DNA from: Eucommia ulmoides
Lineage: Eukaryota > Streptophyta > Magnoliopsida > Garryales > Eucommiaceae
Direction: 5' to 3'
Assembly (NCBI GenBank): GCA_016647705.1
Contig: CM028328.1
Coordinates: 6,411,311-6,475,310 of the forward strand
DNA length: 64,000 nt
The translations under genes and the position numbers were made by a program. How positions within the stretch are numbered: position 1 is the first letter of the stretch; each line of letters begins with the position of its first letter. This document shows, piece by piece, positions 10,605 to 21,233 of this stretch. The notes below the pieces were generated by a model, which saw only the letters and a program-made list of their open reading frames with translations, was not told the DNA's origin and did not search any database.

Positions 10605-11612
10605 GTGAAAGAAGTAGATATTATATTCAAAGAGTTTTATTCAAAAGGAGAATTTTCAATTTTTTCCAGGCAATTTTTTTATTTTTTAAAAATTAAAATA
10701 AAAAATTGCTCCGTGAAATTTTACAAACCTACCTTTAAATCATCATTCTTTTTCTTTTTTTTTGAAATAGTTAATCCAAACGCATTCTCGATTTAGTTTG
10801 ACCCCCTTTTTAGGGGGCTGTCTTCTCATTTTGAAAATAAAAAACTCCTCTAAAGTTTAGTTTTGTCCCCATTTTTTTTTTCCAAAACCAGTTGTTGAAA
10901 AAGAATTGTTAAAAAAGAACTGTTAAAAAAGATAAATCTGTCAAAAAATAAATGTTGAAAATGAAAAACATGCAATGAGAGTTTGATAAATATTTGTGTA
11001 AAAATATTAAAATACTATTAAATTGCTAAAATAGACTATTATATTTATTCAATTATTCCTAAAATTAACTAAGTATGAAAAACATGATATCTATAAAAAA
11101 AAAAAAAATGTTTACCGGTGTCAACCTATGATTAATATAAAATTTTACGGTTGAAAATATCTTACATGTTGAAAATTAAAAGAAAACAATTATGTAAAAT
11201 AAAAAAATTAAATATCTTACATCTTGTAAATAAAAAAAAATTAAAATATCATTAAATAAGAAAAATTAAATATTATTTCGTAATTAAAAAATAAAAATAA
11301 TTGAGTTCTCATACAAAATTTCATGAATTAAAAAAAAGTTACTCTTGACTTTTAAAAGTTAGAGATGGACTTCTTTTTTGGGCTATTGCTTTTAAAATTG
11401 AGGAGAATGTTAAAGTTAAAATGGGTTTTTTTTAATTGATAAAGTTTTGTATATAAGATTATTATTTTATTTTCTTATTATGATATTTTTATTTTTATTT
11501 GTAATATGGAAGATATTTAATATTTTTATTTTATAATATTTAAATTTTTTATTTTCAAGATGTAAAATATTTTTATTTATAAAATTATATATTAATCCTA
11601 GATTAATAGAAG

Positions 11613-11658
<46 letters not shown>

Positions 11659-12338
11659 ATATAGATCTTGCTTTTAAACTTAGTTAATATTATAAATAAA
11701 TAAATAAATAACTAAATATAATATATGTTTATTTTAGTAATTTAATATTTCTACACAAGTGTTTACCAAATGCTTATTTTTTAATAAATTTACCAAATGG
11801 TTAACGACTCATTTTCAATAGCTCATTTTTTTTTTAATTTTTAATTTTTTTTTTTTTTTTAAACTCTAAACCTTCTATAAGGCAATAAACCCTCACATTT
11901 TAACATTTCCTTTTGAAAAGTTACAGGAAAGTCAAACTAAACCTTAGAGTTTTAAAATTGGTACTAACAAGTTCTTTGATTAACCAATTAATATTGAATT
12001 AATTAAGTGTTTATTATATTACGATTTTTTTATTATTATTTTATTCTTATTTTATTAAAAATGTCTTATTTTCTCTCTTGTATTTAAGTTTATTTTTTAT
12101 TTTTTAATCAAATGTTAAAATCACTTTGTAAAAAAATATATATTTTAAAATATAATATCAGAATATATACCTCTGATTAACAGTCAAATTCTAATTCATA
12201 GTTTTGAATTATTCAGAATACCCTCAAAGGTATGGTCAATTGAATCACTAAATTGCCGCAAATTTAAATTCAACTAAATTTTAAAAATACATTTAGTAAC
12301 ATTTTACAAAATTTTTGAAAATTAAATAAATTAAATGA
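10605..12338 (+). other. GLR copy 3 intron 2, left part
   Basis: AT-rich intron with a long (TA)n at about 11618-11656. The phrases 'gatggacttcttttttg..tattgcttttaaaatt' and 'cctcaaaggtatggtcaatt' match copy 1 intron 2 (near 4970 and 5570), which gives direct evidence for duplication of genomic DNA. Confidence 0.7.
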
Positions 12339-12482
12339 TTTTTTTTTTTTTGTATACTCATAAGTGTCTCCCCTCATACACAAGGTGTGAGACTAATCTT
12401 GTTAGGAGTTCTGTGGCTATCCCTCTCAACAAATGCTTTTCCGTAGGTTCGAATTTATGACCTTATAGAGATCCCTCAACTG
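12339..12482 (-). mobile_element. SINE-like insert in GLR copy 3 intron 2
   Basis: A 144-bp block absent from the matching place in copy 1 is flanked by AAATTAAATGA(T) at 12328-12338 and 12483-12494. On the minus strand it ends in a poly-A tail (the T tract at 12339-12351) and carries 'aattcgaacct', resembling a tRNA-type B box, near its start. Poly-A, a target duplication over 10 bp, small size and a B-box-like motif fit a SINE. The A box is not clear, so the family is left open. Confidence 0.65.
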
Positions 12483-12874
12483 AAATTAAATGATCTAATA
12501 GTTCCACCTCCTAATTAATATTTTTAATATAATTCTTGAAGACAATTTAAATTATCATATACAATTTGGAACCTCAATGTTTTAGTTATAATTTTTTTTT
12601 TTTAATATATATAAGTTCTATAAAATATGTTAGTGTTAAAATTCAAAAATAATTTAATAATATAATACTAAATTATAATAATTATAAAGTTAAAAAAATA
12701 TGTGGTCCCGATACTTCCGCTTGTAAGAGGATCAACACCTTCAGTACTGATCTCTCAGTACTGAAGTTTTATCCCATGTATGGTTGTATGTACAATAATT
12801 TAACTGCATGTAATTTGAGATGCAATGTTTAATTTTATTTTTTCTCTAACTGAAATAGTATAATTGAAATACAG

Positions 12875-13190
12875 AAATTTGATGCTGTAGTTAGTGATTT
12901 GGCAATCACATCTAAACGGTGCAATTTCGTAGAGTTTACACTATCCCACACAGAATTAGGATTGGTGATGATGGTGCCAGTCCAAGCAAAATCAGACGAT
13001 AGTAAGGCATGGCAATTCGTGAAGTCTTTCACAACTGCAACGTGGATTCTTATAGCACTTGTAAGTGTTTACAATGGGTTTGTGGTGTGGATGATAGAGA
13101 AAAACCACTCTTTTGAACTCAAAGGCTCAACACCCCATCAAATTGGGGTCTTGATTTGGATGGCCTTTTCTACCTTGTTTTCTTTACAAG
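12875..13190 (+). pseudogene. GLR copy 3, exon 3 (S1 end, M1, pore region)
   Basis: Open throughout between acceptor 'aatacag' and donor 'caag|gtaaaa'. It reads FDAVVSDLAITSKRCNFV, FTLSHTELGLVMMVPVQ, M1 (TTATWILIALVSVYNGFVVW), KNHSFELKG and HQIGVLIWMAFSTLFSLQ. It is very close to copy 1 exon 3 but Pro in FTLPHTE is Ser here. It is listed as pseudogene because the locus is broken on both sides. Confidence 0.82.
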
Positions 13191-13691
13191 GTAAAATATG
13201 CACACAAAATCCCTTTTTCTTAAAGGGATTTTTGGTGAATAATTTACAAACTTAAAAATTTTCTCCATACAATGCAGGCGTTATAATATTTTTTTTTATC
13301 TTCAAAATTCTAAAGTTACTGCATCACATGTCACTGCAATTATTCTATGTAAAAAATTGCAATAACTTGATTTGCAGTGACTTTCGAATTTTGACAAAAT
13401 CATTGAACTTATAAAAAAATTACTGTATCAAGTGGTTAGATGAATGGCGGGTTGCAAAATTTGGGGAGCATGAGAAAAGATCCTTCTCTTAACATAGAGG
13501 GGACAAAATGTAATTGGCACTCCCACAAAATCTAATTACACACAAAAATATTATTCCAGTGGTAAATAGTACTGAATATTTTGAAGTGGCAATAAAACTT
13601 GTCTGTTTGTATTTTGGGGGCAAGGACACTATATATATCTATATATATATAAACACCTCAGTTAACCATATATTTATGTCATCATGCATAG
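13191..13691 (+). other. GLR copy 3 intron 3
   Basis: A 501-bp intron that shares several phrases with copy 1 intron 3 ('tactgaatattttgaagtggcaataaaact', 'aaccatatattt', 'catgcatag' acceptor). A short (TA) run lies near 13632-13652. Confidence 0.65.
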
Positions 13692-13794
13692 GGGAGAAGT
13701 TGCACAGTAATTTGTCAAGAATGGCAACAATGGTTTGGCTTTTTGTGGCACTTGTCATAAAGTTAGCCATGCAAAAAGTCCTAGTAATTCTCCA
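13692..13794 (+). pseudogene. GLR copy 3, exon 4 fused to exon 5 tail by deletion
   Basis: Exon 4 starts GEKLHSNLSRMATMVWLFVALVI. Where copy 1 goes on to the SYAANL motif, this copy jumps to 'aaagttagccatgcaaaaagtcc', which equals the C-tail of copy 1 exon 5 (about 8273-8310). Everything between (M3, S2, intron 4, M4) is gone. The junction near 13758-13762 shares 'aa' with both parents. The copia LTR follows at 13795. Confidence 0.82.
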
Positions 13795-15096
13795 TGTTAA
13801 TGTAATATCTGGGTTTGGCCCACTTGGCCTAAAATCCTAACTCTAGGGTCTCCCACTCCCCATATAAATATTTATTGTATATCATTGTAATAAACATTTT
13901 TCCTACACATATTAATATATCATTTATGTTTTCCATTCATTTCATTCATCCCAAAGCCTGCAGTACCACTTAACCTCGCCGTTTCGGATTTTCGGCTCTA
14001 TTACCTCAACCAGGGATCCAAATCCATCTCCAACCATACCATCAGAATCGTCTCGACAAGACGATTCCAAAACAAGAAAAACCATCTCAAGATACTCCCT
14101 CACGCGCCAGACTGTTTGTCAGCCATGTTAGCCCTATTATACCAGTCAACACTTAGTTAGCGCCTAGTCAAGTGCCTAGTCAAGCATCACGTCATTGACA
14201 CATCATTTCCATGTCAGCGCCACGTTAGCGTTGATCGCCAAGTCAGCTGTTAACTCTGCCACAACAACGGAACCAACCTTTCTTTTGCCACATCACCGAT
14301 TTTCTTAAGGTAACTTCCTTTGACCGGTTTAGACCATTTTAGACGGGTTTTCTTCAAAGTTGGACTGACTATTGGGGTTTTTGGACATCTTGATTTTGTT
14401 TCCAGCCTTCGTTTTGTGATTTGAGGCTCACATAATATAATTTTATTTTATATTCGTGTGGTTTCTACGTCAGTTCACCCGTTTTTCGCCTAATTCTTGA
14501 AGATTTAATATCTGTTCTTAGACAATTTCAGCATTCTAGATCTATCTGTGATATTTGTTTAATCAAATTCAGATCATACAGTATAGTTATCTTTATATTA
14601 TTGATTTGGTTTGTCACGAAGATATGATCAATTCAAGGGGTTTTCAATCGGTTCTTTACGAGTACAGATTGGTTCTTGGACAAGTTCAACGTTCTAAATC
14701 AATACGTTGTAGCAATTTCTCCATATTCATATCGTACAGTATATTTTGTTGTATATTTTTTATTCGATTAAACAACAATATCTGTGGGTTCTTCGATCTT
14801 TCTCAGTACCAAAGAGGGTTCAGATCCTACTCCACTACTATTACCATGTCTATTACTGATATGAATTCACTCATCTATCATATTTTCTCCCAAAATGGTA
14901 TAAACATTTTCCTTGCTCTCTCACTTACTACAGGAAAATTTTCTTTATTCTTTGATTCTACTTGTTGTAATCATATGACATCTGATCCCAACATTTTCTC
15001 AACCAAACTCTCCGCTGTGAATACCCCTATTATTCATACCACTGATTGTTCTCAAATGCGTGTTACTAATGCCGGTCAGGTTTCTACTTCCCATTG
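13795..15096 (+). mobile_element. Copia element, 5' LTR and leader, 3'-truncated (family of 57847-62618)
   Basis: It starts TGTTAATGTAATAT and carries the 'tttggcccacttggcc' and 'tataaatattt' phrases of the LTR at 57847. Leader phrases are shared with the intact copy ('gcctgcagtaccac', 'cggctctattacctcaacc', 'caatcggttcttta'). Coding sequence starts at 14844 (MSITDMNSLIYHIF), then FDSTCCNHMTSDPNIF, the region before the integrase core. It breaks off at 15096 in the middle of the shared sequence. Compared with the intact copy, the end of the LTR, the primer-binding site and about 230 bp of leader are deleted near 13955. No gag is present. Confidence 0.8.
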
Positions 15097-15215
15097 ATAG
15101 GTGTAATTTATCTATTTATTCCCAAGCCGGTTTTGTTAGTTTTCGAGTATTGTTATAGCGTTTTTATATGTTTTAATACGTTTTTATTTATTGTCTTAAA
15201 TTAGTTATTTGGGGT
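15097..15215. other. Unassigned 119-bp piece between copia and CACTA
   Basis: It begins 'tgataggtgtaatttatc' and is T-rich. It matches neither the copia family to its left nor the CACTA element to its right. It could be the start of another LTR cut by the CACTA insertion, but nothing else supports that. Confidence 0.3.
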
Positions 15216-16099
15216 CACTACAAGAAAAATGGGATTCAGCTACGATTTGTTTTTGTGACGACACAATAATCATTGCCAAATATGTCTATTGGCGGCAAAA
15301 TGAATAATCGTAGCCAAAGCTGACCTACTTTGGCGATGAAGTGCAATTTGGTAGCCATAGATGGTTAATAGGCGACAAAATTTTAGAATTCGTCGCTATT
15401 AATCCGATCAATTCTTGGCACCAAACAAAAAAAGAAAAAAATTTCCCGCTAGCATATAGGCGATAGAAACATTTCGTCGCCAATTTAGCACGAGATATGT
15501 TTTTATTTGGTGACGAACGTAGTTTGTCGCGATTAATTACCCCACTACTGTATGGGCAATAGAATACGTTTGTCGCCAATGTGTCTACCTATATTTAACA
15601 TTAGGCGACGAATTGGTTTCATCGCAGATTGTTTTTCCTCCACATTCTTAGGCCTTATACCAAAATGTCATGGTGTTGGTTTTAGCGCGATCTCTCCCGC
15701 TCTCACATTTGCTGGAAAATAAAATGAGAAAGAAAGACTTACACTCGTAATCTATATACCCACCCCAAACCCGTTCGTTCATCTCAGTTCTCTCATCGCT
15801 CTACTATTGACGAAATCGCTATCTCGATCTCAACCTTCTCTCTTGATCTCAGTCGTTGTCATTGGCGGTGGTGTCTGTTTTATCTCCTCGCCGTTCTTCT
15901 TCCTATCATCACCGGTGGGAGGCCCATCGATTGAATGCTCGGGGATCGTCACCGTTTTGCTTCGTTCAAATCTAGGGTTGGACAAATTTAGGGCTCGTAG
16001 TTGTGCTTCGTTCAAATCTAGTAGCTGGATTTGAGATTTAATCAACAAATCTAGGGTTGGAGAAATCAAATCGACAATTCTCTAGGTTCATTCAAATCT

Positions 16100-16403
16100 C
16101 AGATTCTTCGTTTCATTCTCATAAGGTAATAATTTCTCCTCTATTTTAATTAATTTTTTTAGTTTTCACGTTTCAAAAATAATCTCAGATTAGGGATTTG
16201 AATTGGGATGTGAATTAAACGTTCATTCTAGTTCACGTTTCTCTTGTTTGGTTCTTCAATCATTAATGGGGTTTGAGGTTTTGCATTGCTGAAATGTGGT
16301 TATCTTTGTCGCCTTTTTTACCGTTCTCTGCTAAAAAATAATAATCTATTTTTCTCTTGTTCTTCTGTGCTGTTTGACTACTGATTATTGATTCACAAAG
16401 TGA

Positions 16404-16457
<54 letters not shown>

Positions 16458-16695
16458 GATTTGTTTATGTTATTCTATTCTTCTATTTTGTTTCTGTTGG
16501 CGTTTCTGTTTCTGTTCTGTTCTTTTTTTTTTTTTTCTTCTATTCTTCTGTTTCTGTTCATGTTTTGTTATTATTTAGTTGTTTAGTTGTGTTACTTTTT
16601 TAGTTGTTTATTTACTAATGCATATGTAGTTCTAATTTCTAAGTAATTTTTATATATTCAGAAATGGACAAGAGTTGGATGAATGCAAAAAATAA

Positions 16696-16752
<57 letters not shown>

Positions 16753-17040
16753 AATCAGTTTATTCCATAGGGATTAACACATGTATATTTATATATTTAT
16801 ATGCAAATAAATAAATAAATCTTCCTCAATCGTAGGCCAAAAGAGCTTCTGTAGGTATGCTTTGTTTTTTTTTTTCTTGCCATTTCATTATACTTCTTAT
16901 GTTTTTGTTCTGTATTCGTTCGTGTTTTCGTTCTGCTTCCATTCGCGTTTCTGTTATGTTTCCATTTCCGTTACTATTTCTGTTATGTTTATTTACTAAT
17001 GCATATGTAGTTATAATTTCTAAGTAATTTTTATATATTT
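16100..17040 (+). repeat. CACTA leader intron with (TA)n tracts and a duplicated exon start
   Basis: Two (TA)n tracts lie at about 16416-16454 and 16698-16749. A block of about 100 bp at 16600-16695 ('actaatgcatatgtagtt', 'ctaagtaatttttatatatt', 'gacaagagttgga') is repeated at 16985-17080. The first copy has ATG-GAC-AAG and the second TTG-AC at the same place, so the start codon lies in the copy that no longer leads into the rest of the exon. Confidence 0.7.
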
Positions 17041-17041
17041 A

Positions 17042-17560
17042 GAAATTGACAAGAGTTGGATAAATGCAAAAAATAAGTTGAGTGACGAGCATTTAAATGG
17101 AGTACAATCATTTATTCAATTTGCGATAGATCACGTTGAATCGAAACAACAATCAAATTTGTTGTCCTTGTACCAAATGCGTGAACACTAAATTTAAAAA
17201 TGAATTTGAAGTGGAGCGCGATTTGATTGTGAATGAGATGCAATTAAGCTACAAGGTATGGGCATTTCATGGGGAAACATTTTCTCCTAGAGATAATGGT
17301 GATATACGCGACGAGTTTGATGATTTGTTGGATGACATATTTGGAGGTAACTCGACAAATGTGAATAGAGGGGTGGGAGTCAATGAACCGTAGGAAGGAA
17401 ATGATTACAATCTTGACAATGATACATTTAATCATTATTTTAAAGAGTCACAATGCGAACTCTACCCCGGATGCACCAAGTTTTCGTTGTTCACGTATCT
17501 GGTTAAGTTGCTTCATTTAAAAGTAATTAACAAGTGGAGTAACAAGTCAATCGATATGTA
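17042..17560 (+). pseudogene. CACTA transposase, N-terminal transposase-associated domain, broken
   Basis: The frame reads DKSWINAKNKLSDEHLNGVQ, SFIQFAIDHV, then a shift near 17138 into NNNQICCPCTKCVNTK, LSYKVWAFHGE and DEFDDLLDDIFGG. After a TAG at 17391, KESQCELYPGCTKFSLFTYL and VKLLHLKVINKWSNKSIDM follow. This is the Cys-rich domain (CCPCxxC) that precedes the catalytic TNP2-type transposase in plant CACTA elements. The catalytic part is absent: sequence switches to copia after SIDM. The lost start, frameshift and stop mean no product. Confidence 0.8.
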
Positions 17561-18970
17561 CTAAATGGGTTTTTTGAAATAAAAATGATGAGTCTAGTAT
17601 GGTAATTAGAAACAAAGCAAAATTAGTAGCACATGGCTATAATCAAGAGGAATGAATTGATTATGATGAAACCTATACTCCTGTGGCTAGATTAGAAGCT
17701 ATTAGAATGCTACTCACTTTTACATGCTTACGTAATTTTAAGCTATATCAAATGGATGTTAAGAGTGCATTTCTAAATGGCTTCCTAGCGGAATAAGTTT
17801 ATGTGAAATAGCCCCTAGGATTTGAAAGTGATAAATTTTCTGACCACGTATTTAAACTTCGTAAGGCTTTGTATGGGCTCAAACAAGCTCTTAGAGCTTG
17901 GTATAAGAGGCTTAACCGATATTTGATCGAAAAAAGTTTTCGAATAGGTATTTGTGATATAACATTATTTGTTAAGCAAACTGACTCTGATATCCTATTA
18001 GTACAAGTTTATGTTGATGACATTATTTTTGGATCTACTAATGAGGATTTTTGCCAAGAGTTTACTAAGATAATGCAGGGCCAATTTGAAATAAGCATGA
18101 TGGGAAAGCTGAATTTTTTTCTTGGGTTGCAAATTAAGAAAATCAAATAGGGGATATTCATAAACCAAGCTAAATACACTAAGGAGCTATTAAATAAATA
18201 TGGATTGGATTATGCTAAAGAATACAAAACTCCCATGGCAATGGCTACAAAGATAGACAAAAATGATACGGCCAAAAGTGTTAATGAAAAAATGTATCGA
18301 TGTATGATTGGTAGCTTATTATATTTAACTGCTAGTAGACTTGATATCATGTATAGTATTTGTTTATGTGATAGATTTCAGTCTTATCCTAAAGAATCTC
18401 ACTTGACTGCGGTTAAGCGATTTTTTTTTATATTTAAAGGAGACGACTGACCTAGGATTATGGTATCTTAGGGGGAGTGATTTTAAATTAATAAGTTATT
18501 CCGACACTAATTTTACTGGTTGCAAAGTTGAGCGAAAAAGCACAAGTGGGTCATGTCATTTGTTAGGACATGCTTTGGTTTCTTGGTTAAGCAAGAAACA
18601 GAATTCGATAGCTTTATCCACTACTGAGGCTGAGTGTATGGAAGTTAGTAACTGTTGTGCTCAAATTTTATATATTAAGCAACAGTTAAATTATTTTGAA
18701 ATATGTATGGAGAAGGTCCTAATTTATTGTGATAATAAAAGTGCTATTTGTCTAAGTAAGAATCCTATACAGCACTCACGAACTAAACACATAGAGATTA
18801 GACATCACTTTATTCATGATCACATTCATAAAATGGACATTGTTATTGAATATATTGATACCTCCAACCTGCTAGTTGATATTTTTACCAAACCATTAGC
18901 GGAAGATTAGTTTGTGAAAATCATTCGCGATTTGGGTATGGCTAGGCATAATGATGTATACCTAGAGTAG
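17561..18970 (+). pseudogene. Copia element E0: reverse transcriptase and RNase H, 5'-truncated
   Basis: It begins inside RT (KWVF, then RNKAKLVAHGYNQEE, DYDETYTPVARLEAIRMLL, MDVKSAFLNG). LYGLKQALRAWYKRL and the catalytic VYVDDIIFGSTN follow intact, then the connection region (LNKYGLDYAKEYKTPMA, YRCMIGSLLYLTASRLDI). RNase H reads GHALVSWLSKKQNSIALSTT, AEC, YCDNKSAICLSKNPIQHSRT, HIEIRHHFI and IFTKPLAED. Stops occur near 17567, 17653, 17794, 17809 and 18148, and a frameshift near 18445. The style (FTKPLAED, long LTR, gag in E1) suggests a Sirevirus-like copia lineage. Gag, protease and integrase of this copy are missing: its left end abuts CACTA sequence. Confidence 0.85.
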
Positions 18971-19099
18971 TGTTTCTTTGTAGTTCCCTTTTCCTATTTT
19001 TTTTTTTTTTGAGATGGCAAAGGGGGAGAATTAGTTAATGTTTTAATGTCTTAAGGGGTTGAATTATTTTATTTTATATGTTAAGGGGGAGTTTATTAT
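18971..19099 (+). other. E0 3' untranslated region, left part, with polypurine tracts
   Basis: It contains 'gatggcaaagggggagaa' and 'gttaagggggag', two polypurine-tract-like runs. It is interrupted at 19099 by element E1 and resumes at 25689. The last five bases ATTAT (19095-19099) are the target duplication of E1. Confidence 0.75.
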
Positions 19100-21233
19100 T
19101 GTTGATCCTAAGATTTTGATGAACAATTAAGTGTTGATATTTTAGTGAAACTAATGGTTTGTTAAATGTTTCAGTTAATTAAGTTCTAGTGATGAAGATG
19201 CGATGACAAATTATGAATAGATGCTAAATGATGATTTCAAAGATAATGAAGAATTAAGAGTTTGAAGAAATTAGAAAAAATAACTCAGGTGAATTTCAAC
19301 TCTTAATATCCCATTTAGGAACACACACGGCACAAAATATTTTTATTGTTTATGTGTGTTTTGATAAGATGAAATTATTAACTCCTATGTGTATTTGGAA
19401 AGAAATATTTATAATTGACTAAAATCGAATTTAAGAAGTTAGTGGGGCTTATTTAGAAAAGAAAATGGTTAAAGAAGCGAAAACGTAAATAAGAATGAGT
19501 TAAAAAACGAATTCAGAAAAGAGATCCAGTATGCATAAGTCGACTGGTAAATCGACTAGACCAAACAGGTGAAACTCTCTTTATCTCTAAGTCGACAGGT
19601 AAGTCAACCAGTGAAGAGAATATGAACTCTCTGTATCTCTAAGTTGACAGGTAGGTCAACCGGTGAAGGTAAATTGAACTCTCTGAATCTCCAAGTCGAC
19701 AGATAGATCAACCAATTAACGCAGTAGCTTTGGCTTACCTACATCCTAAGTCTAGCAGTAGACTGACCGATCGACTGAGGGCGCTGTTTCAGGATAATGA
19801 GGATTCTGAATTTATATCTAAAAGTAGTCATTTTTTGTTGGGATTTGTGAGAGATTTAATGGATCTTATGATATTTAAGATATGTTTCACCAATTATTTA
19901 AATCCTATTAAGTTGGTTCATTAAATTTTAATGTTTCTCAATTTTATACATAAAATTGTTTCTATTCTATTTAATTGAGATTAAGAAATATTTGGGGGAC
20001 TTAATTGAAAGATTTAAAAGTCATTTATTAAGTGAATTGAACCAAAATAAAATCATAATGATATACGGGATCTAAGAGAACATTTAAATGTCATGACACA
20101 TGGGAACTAGCCGTTAGAGAGCTTATATAGATTAAGAGAGCTTAAAGAGTAGAGATCATATTGAGCTATTATAAGAGATATTATTATGAGATTTTGTGAG
20201 AGCTATTATAAGAGACGATCTTGAGAATCATTGGCAATTAATCTTTGCTGCTACCGAATCTGAAGTAATATCATTCTAATTATTTTTTCTGTGGATTTTG
20301 GGTGAGATCTTTCCAATTACTTTCTATTGTGCATTACTTGTTTAATTTTTGGAAATTGATCTTCAGAAATTGTTTCTGATTTTATTGAAGAAAATATTTT
20401 ATAAACAATTTCTTGAATCTGATTACGTGCTCAATTATTTGCTACCCATCTTTTGTTTAAAATCATATTTTCAATCTCACACTTTTCTATTACTAGATTT
20501 GGGATATTAATCGAGTTTTAATTTATCTGGGGTGGTAGAAACTTCGAGTGAGATAATCTACTTATCAATTTTGTATTGGTGAGTAGTGTGACGGATTAAA
20601 TATTGTTGGGGGTATTTAATCAACGGTAGTCGATTTTCAATCTCTTCCTGTAAAGAGATTGAGGTAGTAATTCTTCCTAGATAGATTTGATTTTGAGTGA
20701 ATTTTGTAAAGATTTCATCCTTATTTGAGAAAATGATAGTTAGAGTGTTTTTGTGAGATTTTGATTCTTGAGCCTAAGGTATAGAAAGAATTAGGTTGTG
20801 ATTCTCCCTGTAATAGAATTAAGTTATTCTTGAACCTATAAAAAGTAGAAGTTATTCTTGAGCTTGGAAAAATGAATTTGTAAAGGTTGATTCTGAACCT
20901 ATGAAAAGAATTATTGTGAGGGTTTGGTTCCTACTTTTAAAGGAATCTTGAGTTTAGTGGGTGCGAATCTCCATAGGGCTCGGAGAACTGGATTAGCCAA
21001 GAGTAGCTTGGTGAACCAGGATATAGCGATATGTACTGTATTGCTTATTTTTTTTATTTTATCTTGTGTTGTTTGGGTGTGCACCTAGAGCTTATTATAC
21101 TTATCCGCTGTTATAAAGATAATAATTAAGTTTAGGATAAAATTAATTGTTTGATTTTTGAAGTGCTATTTTTTCTCTGATATTTTTTAATTACCCAATT
21201 CACCCCCCTTTTGGGTATTCCACTGGGACAACA
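19100..21233 (+). repeat. E1 5' LTR
   Basis: A 2134-bp LTR, TGTTGATCC...GGGACAACA. It lines up along its length with 23557-25683, with scattered substitutions and small indels; the short TATA-containing piece near 24545-24605 is missing here. Near 19540-19710 it holds 3-4 imperfect copies of a unit of about 53 bp carrying 'aagtcgacaggtaagtc' and 'gaactctct'. Confidence 0.88.

Larger units (their letters stand above)
10473..13794 (+). pseudogene. GLR copy 3, truncated and internally deleted pseudogene
   Basis: This is a second plus-strand GLR copy downstream of copy 1. It starts inside the S1 exon (10473-10604) and keeps intron 2 (about 2.27 kb), exon 3 (12875-13190), intron 3, and the first part of exon 4 (13692 on). 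A deletion then joins exon 4 to the tail of exon 5, and a copia LTR cuts the sequence at 13795. No ATD exon is present upstream. The copy cannot make a channel. Shared intron sequence shows it arose by DNA duplication, not by retroposition. Confidence 0.85.
15216..17560 (+). mobile_element. CACTA (En/Spm-type) transposon, 5' half
   Basis: The left terminus is CACTACAAGAAAAATGGG. It is followed by subterminal repeats in both orientations of 'ggcgac(a/g)aa', 'cgtcgc' and 'gtcgccaa' (15250-15620), typical of CACTA subtermini. A leader with intron-like sequence follows, then the transposase-associated domain. The element breaks at about 17560, where copia RT sequence begins. No matching 3' terminus (TTTTTCTTGTAGTG-like) was found in the window. 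A 3-bp target copy cannot be checked without it. Confidence 0.82.
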
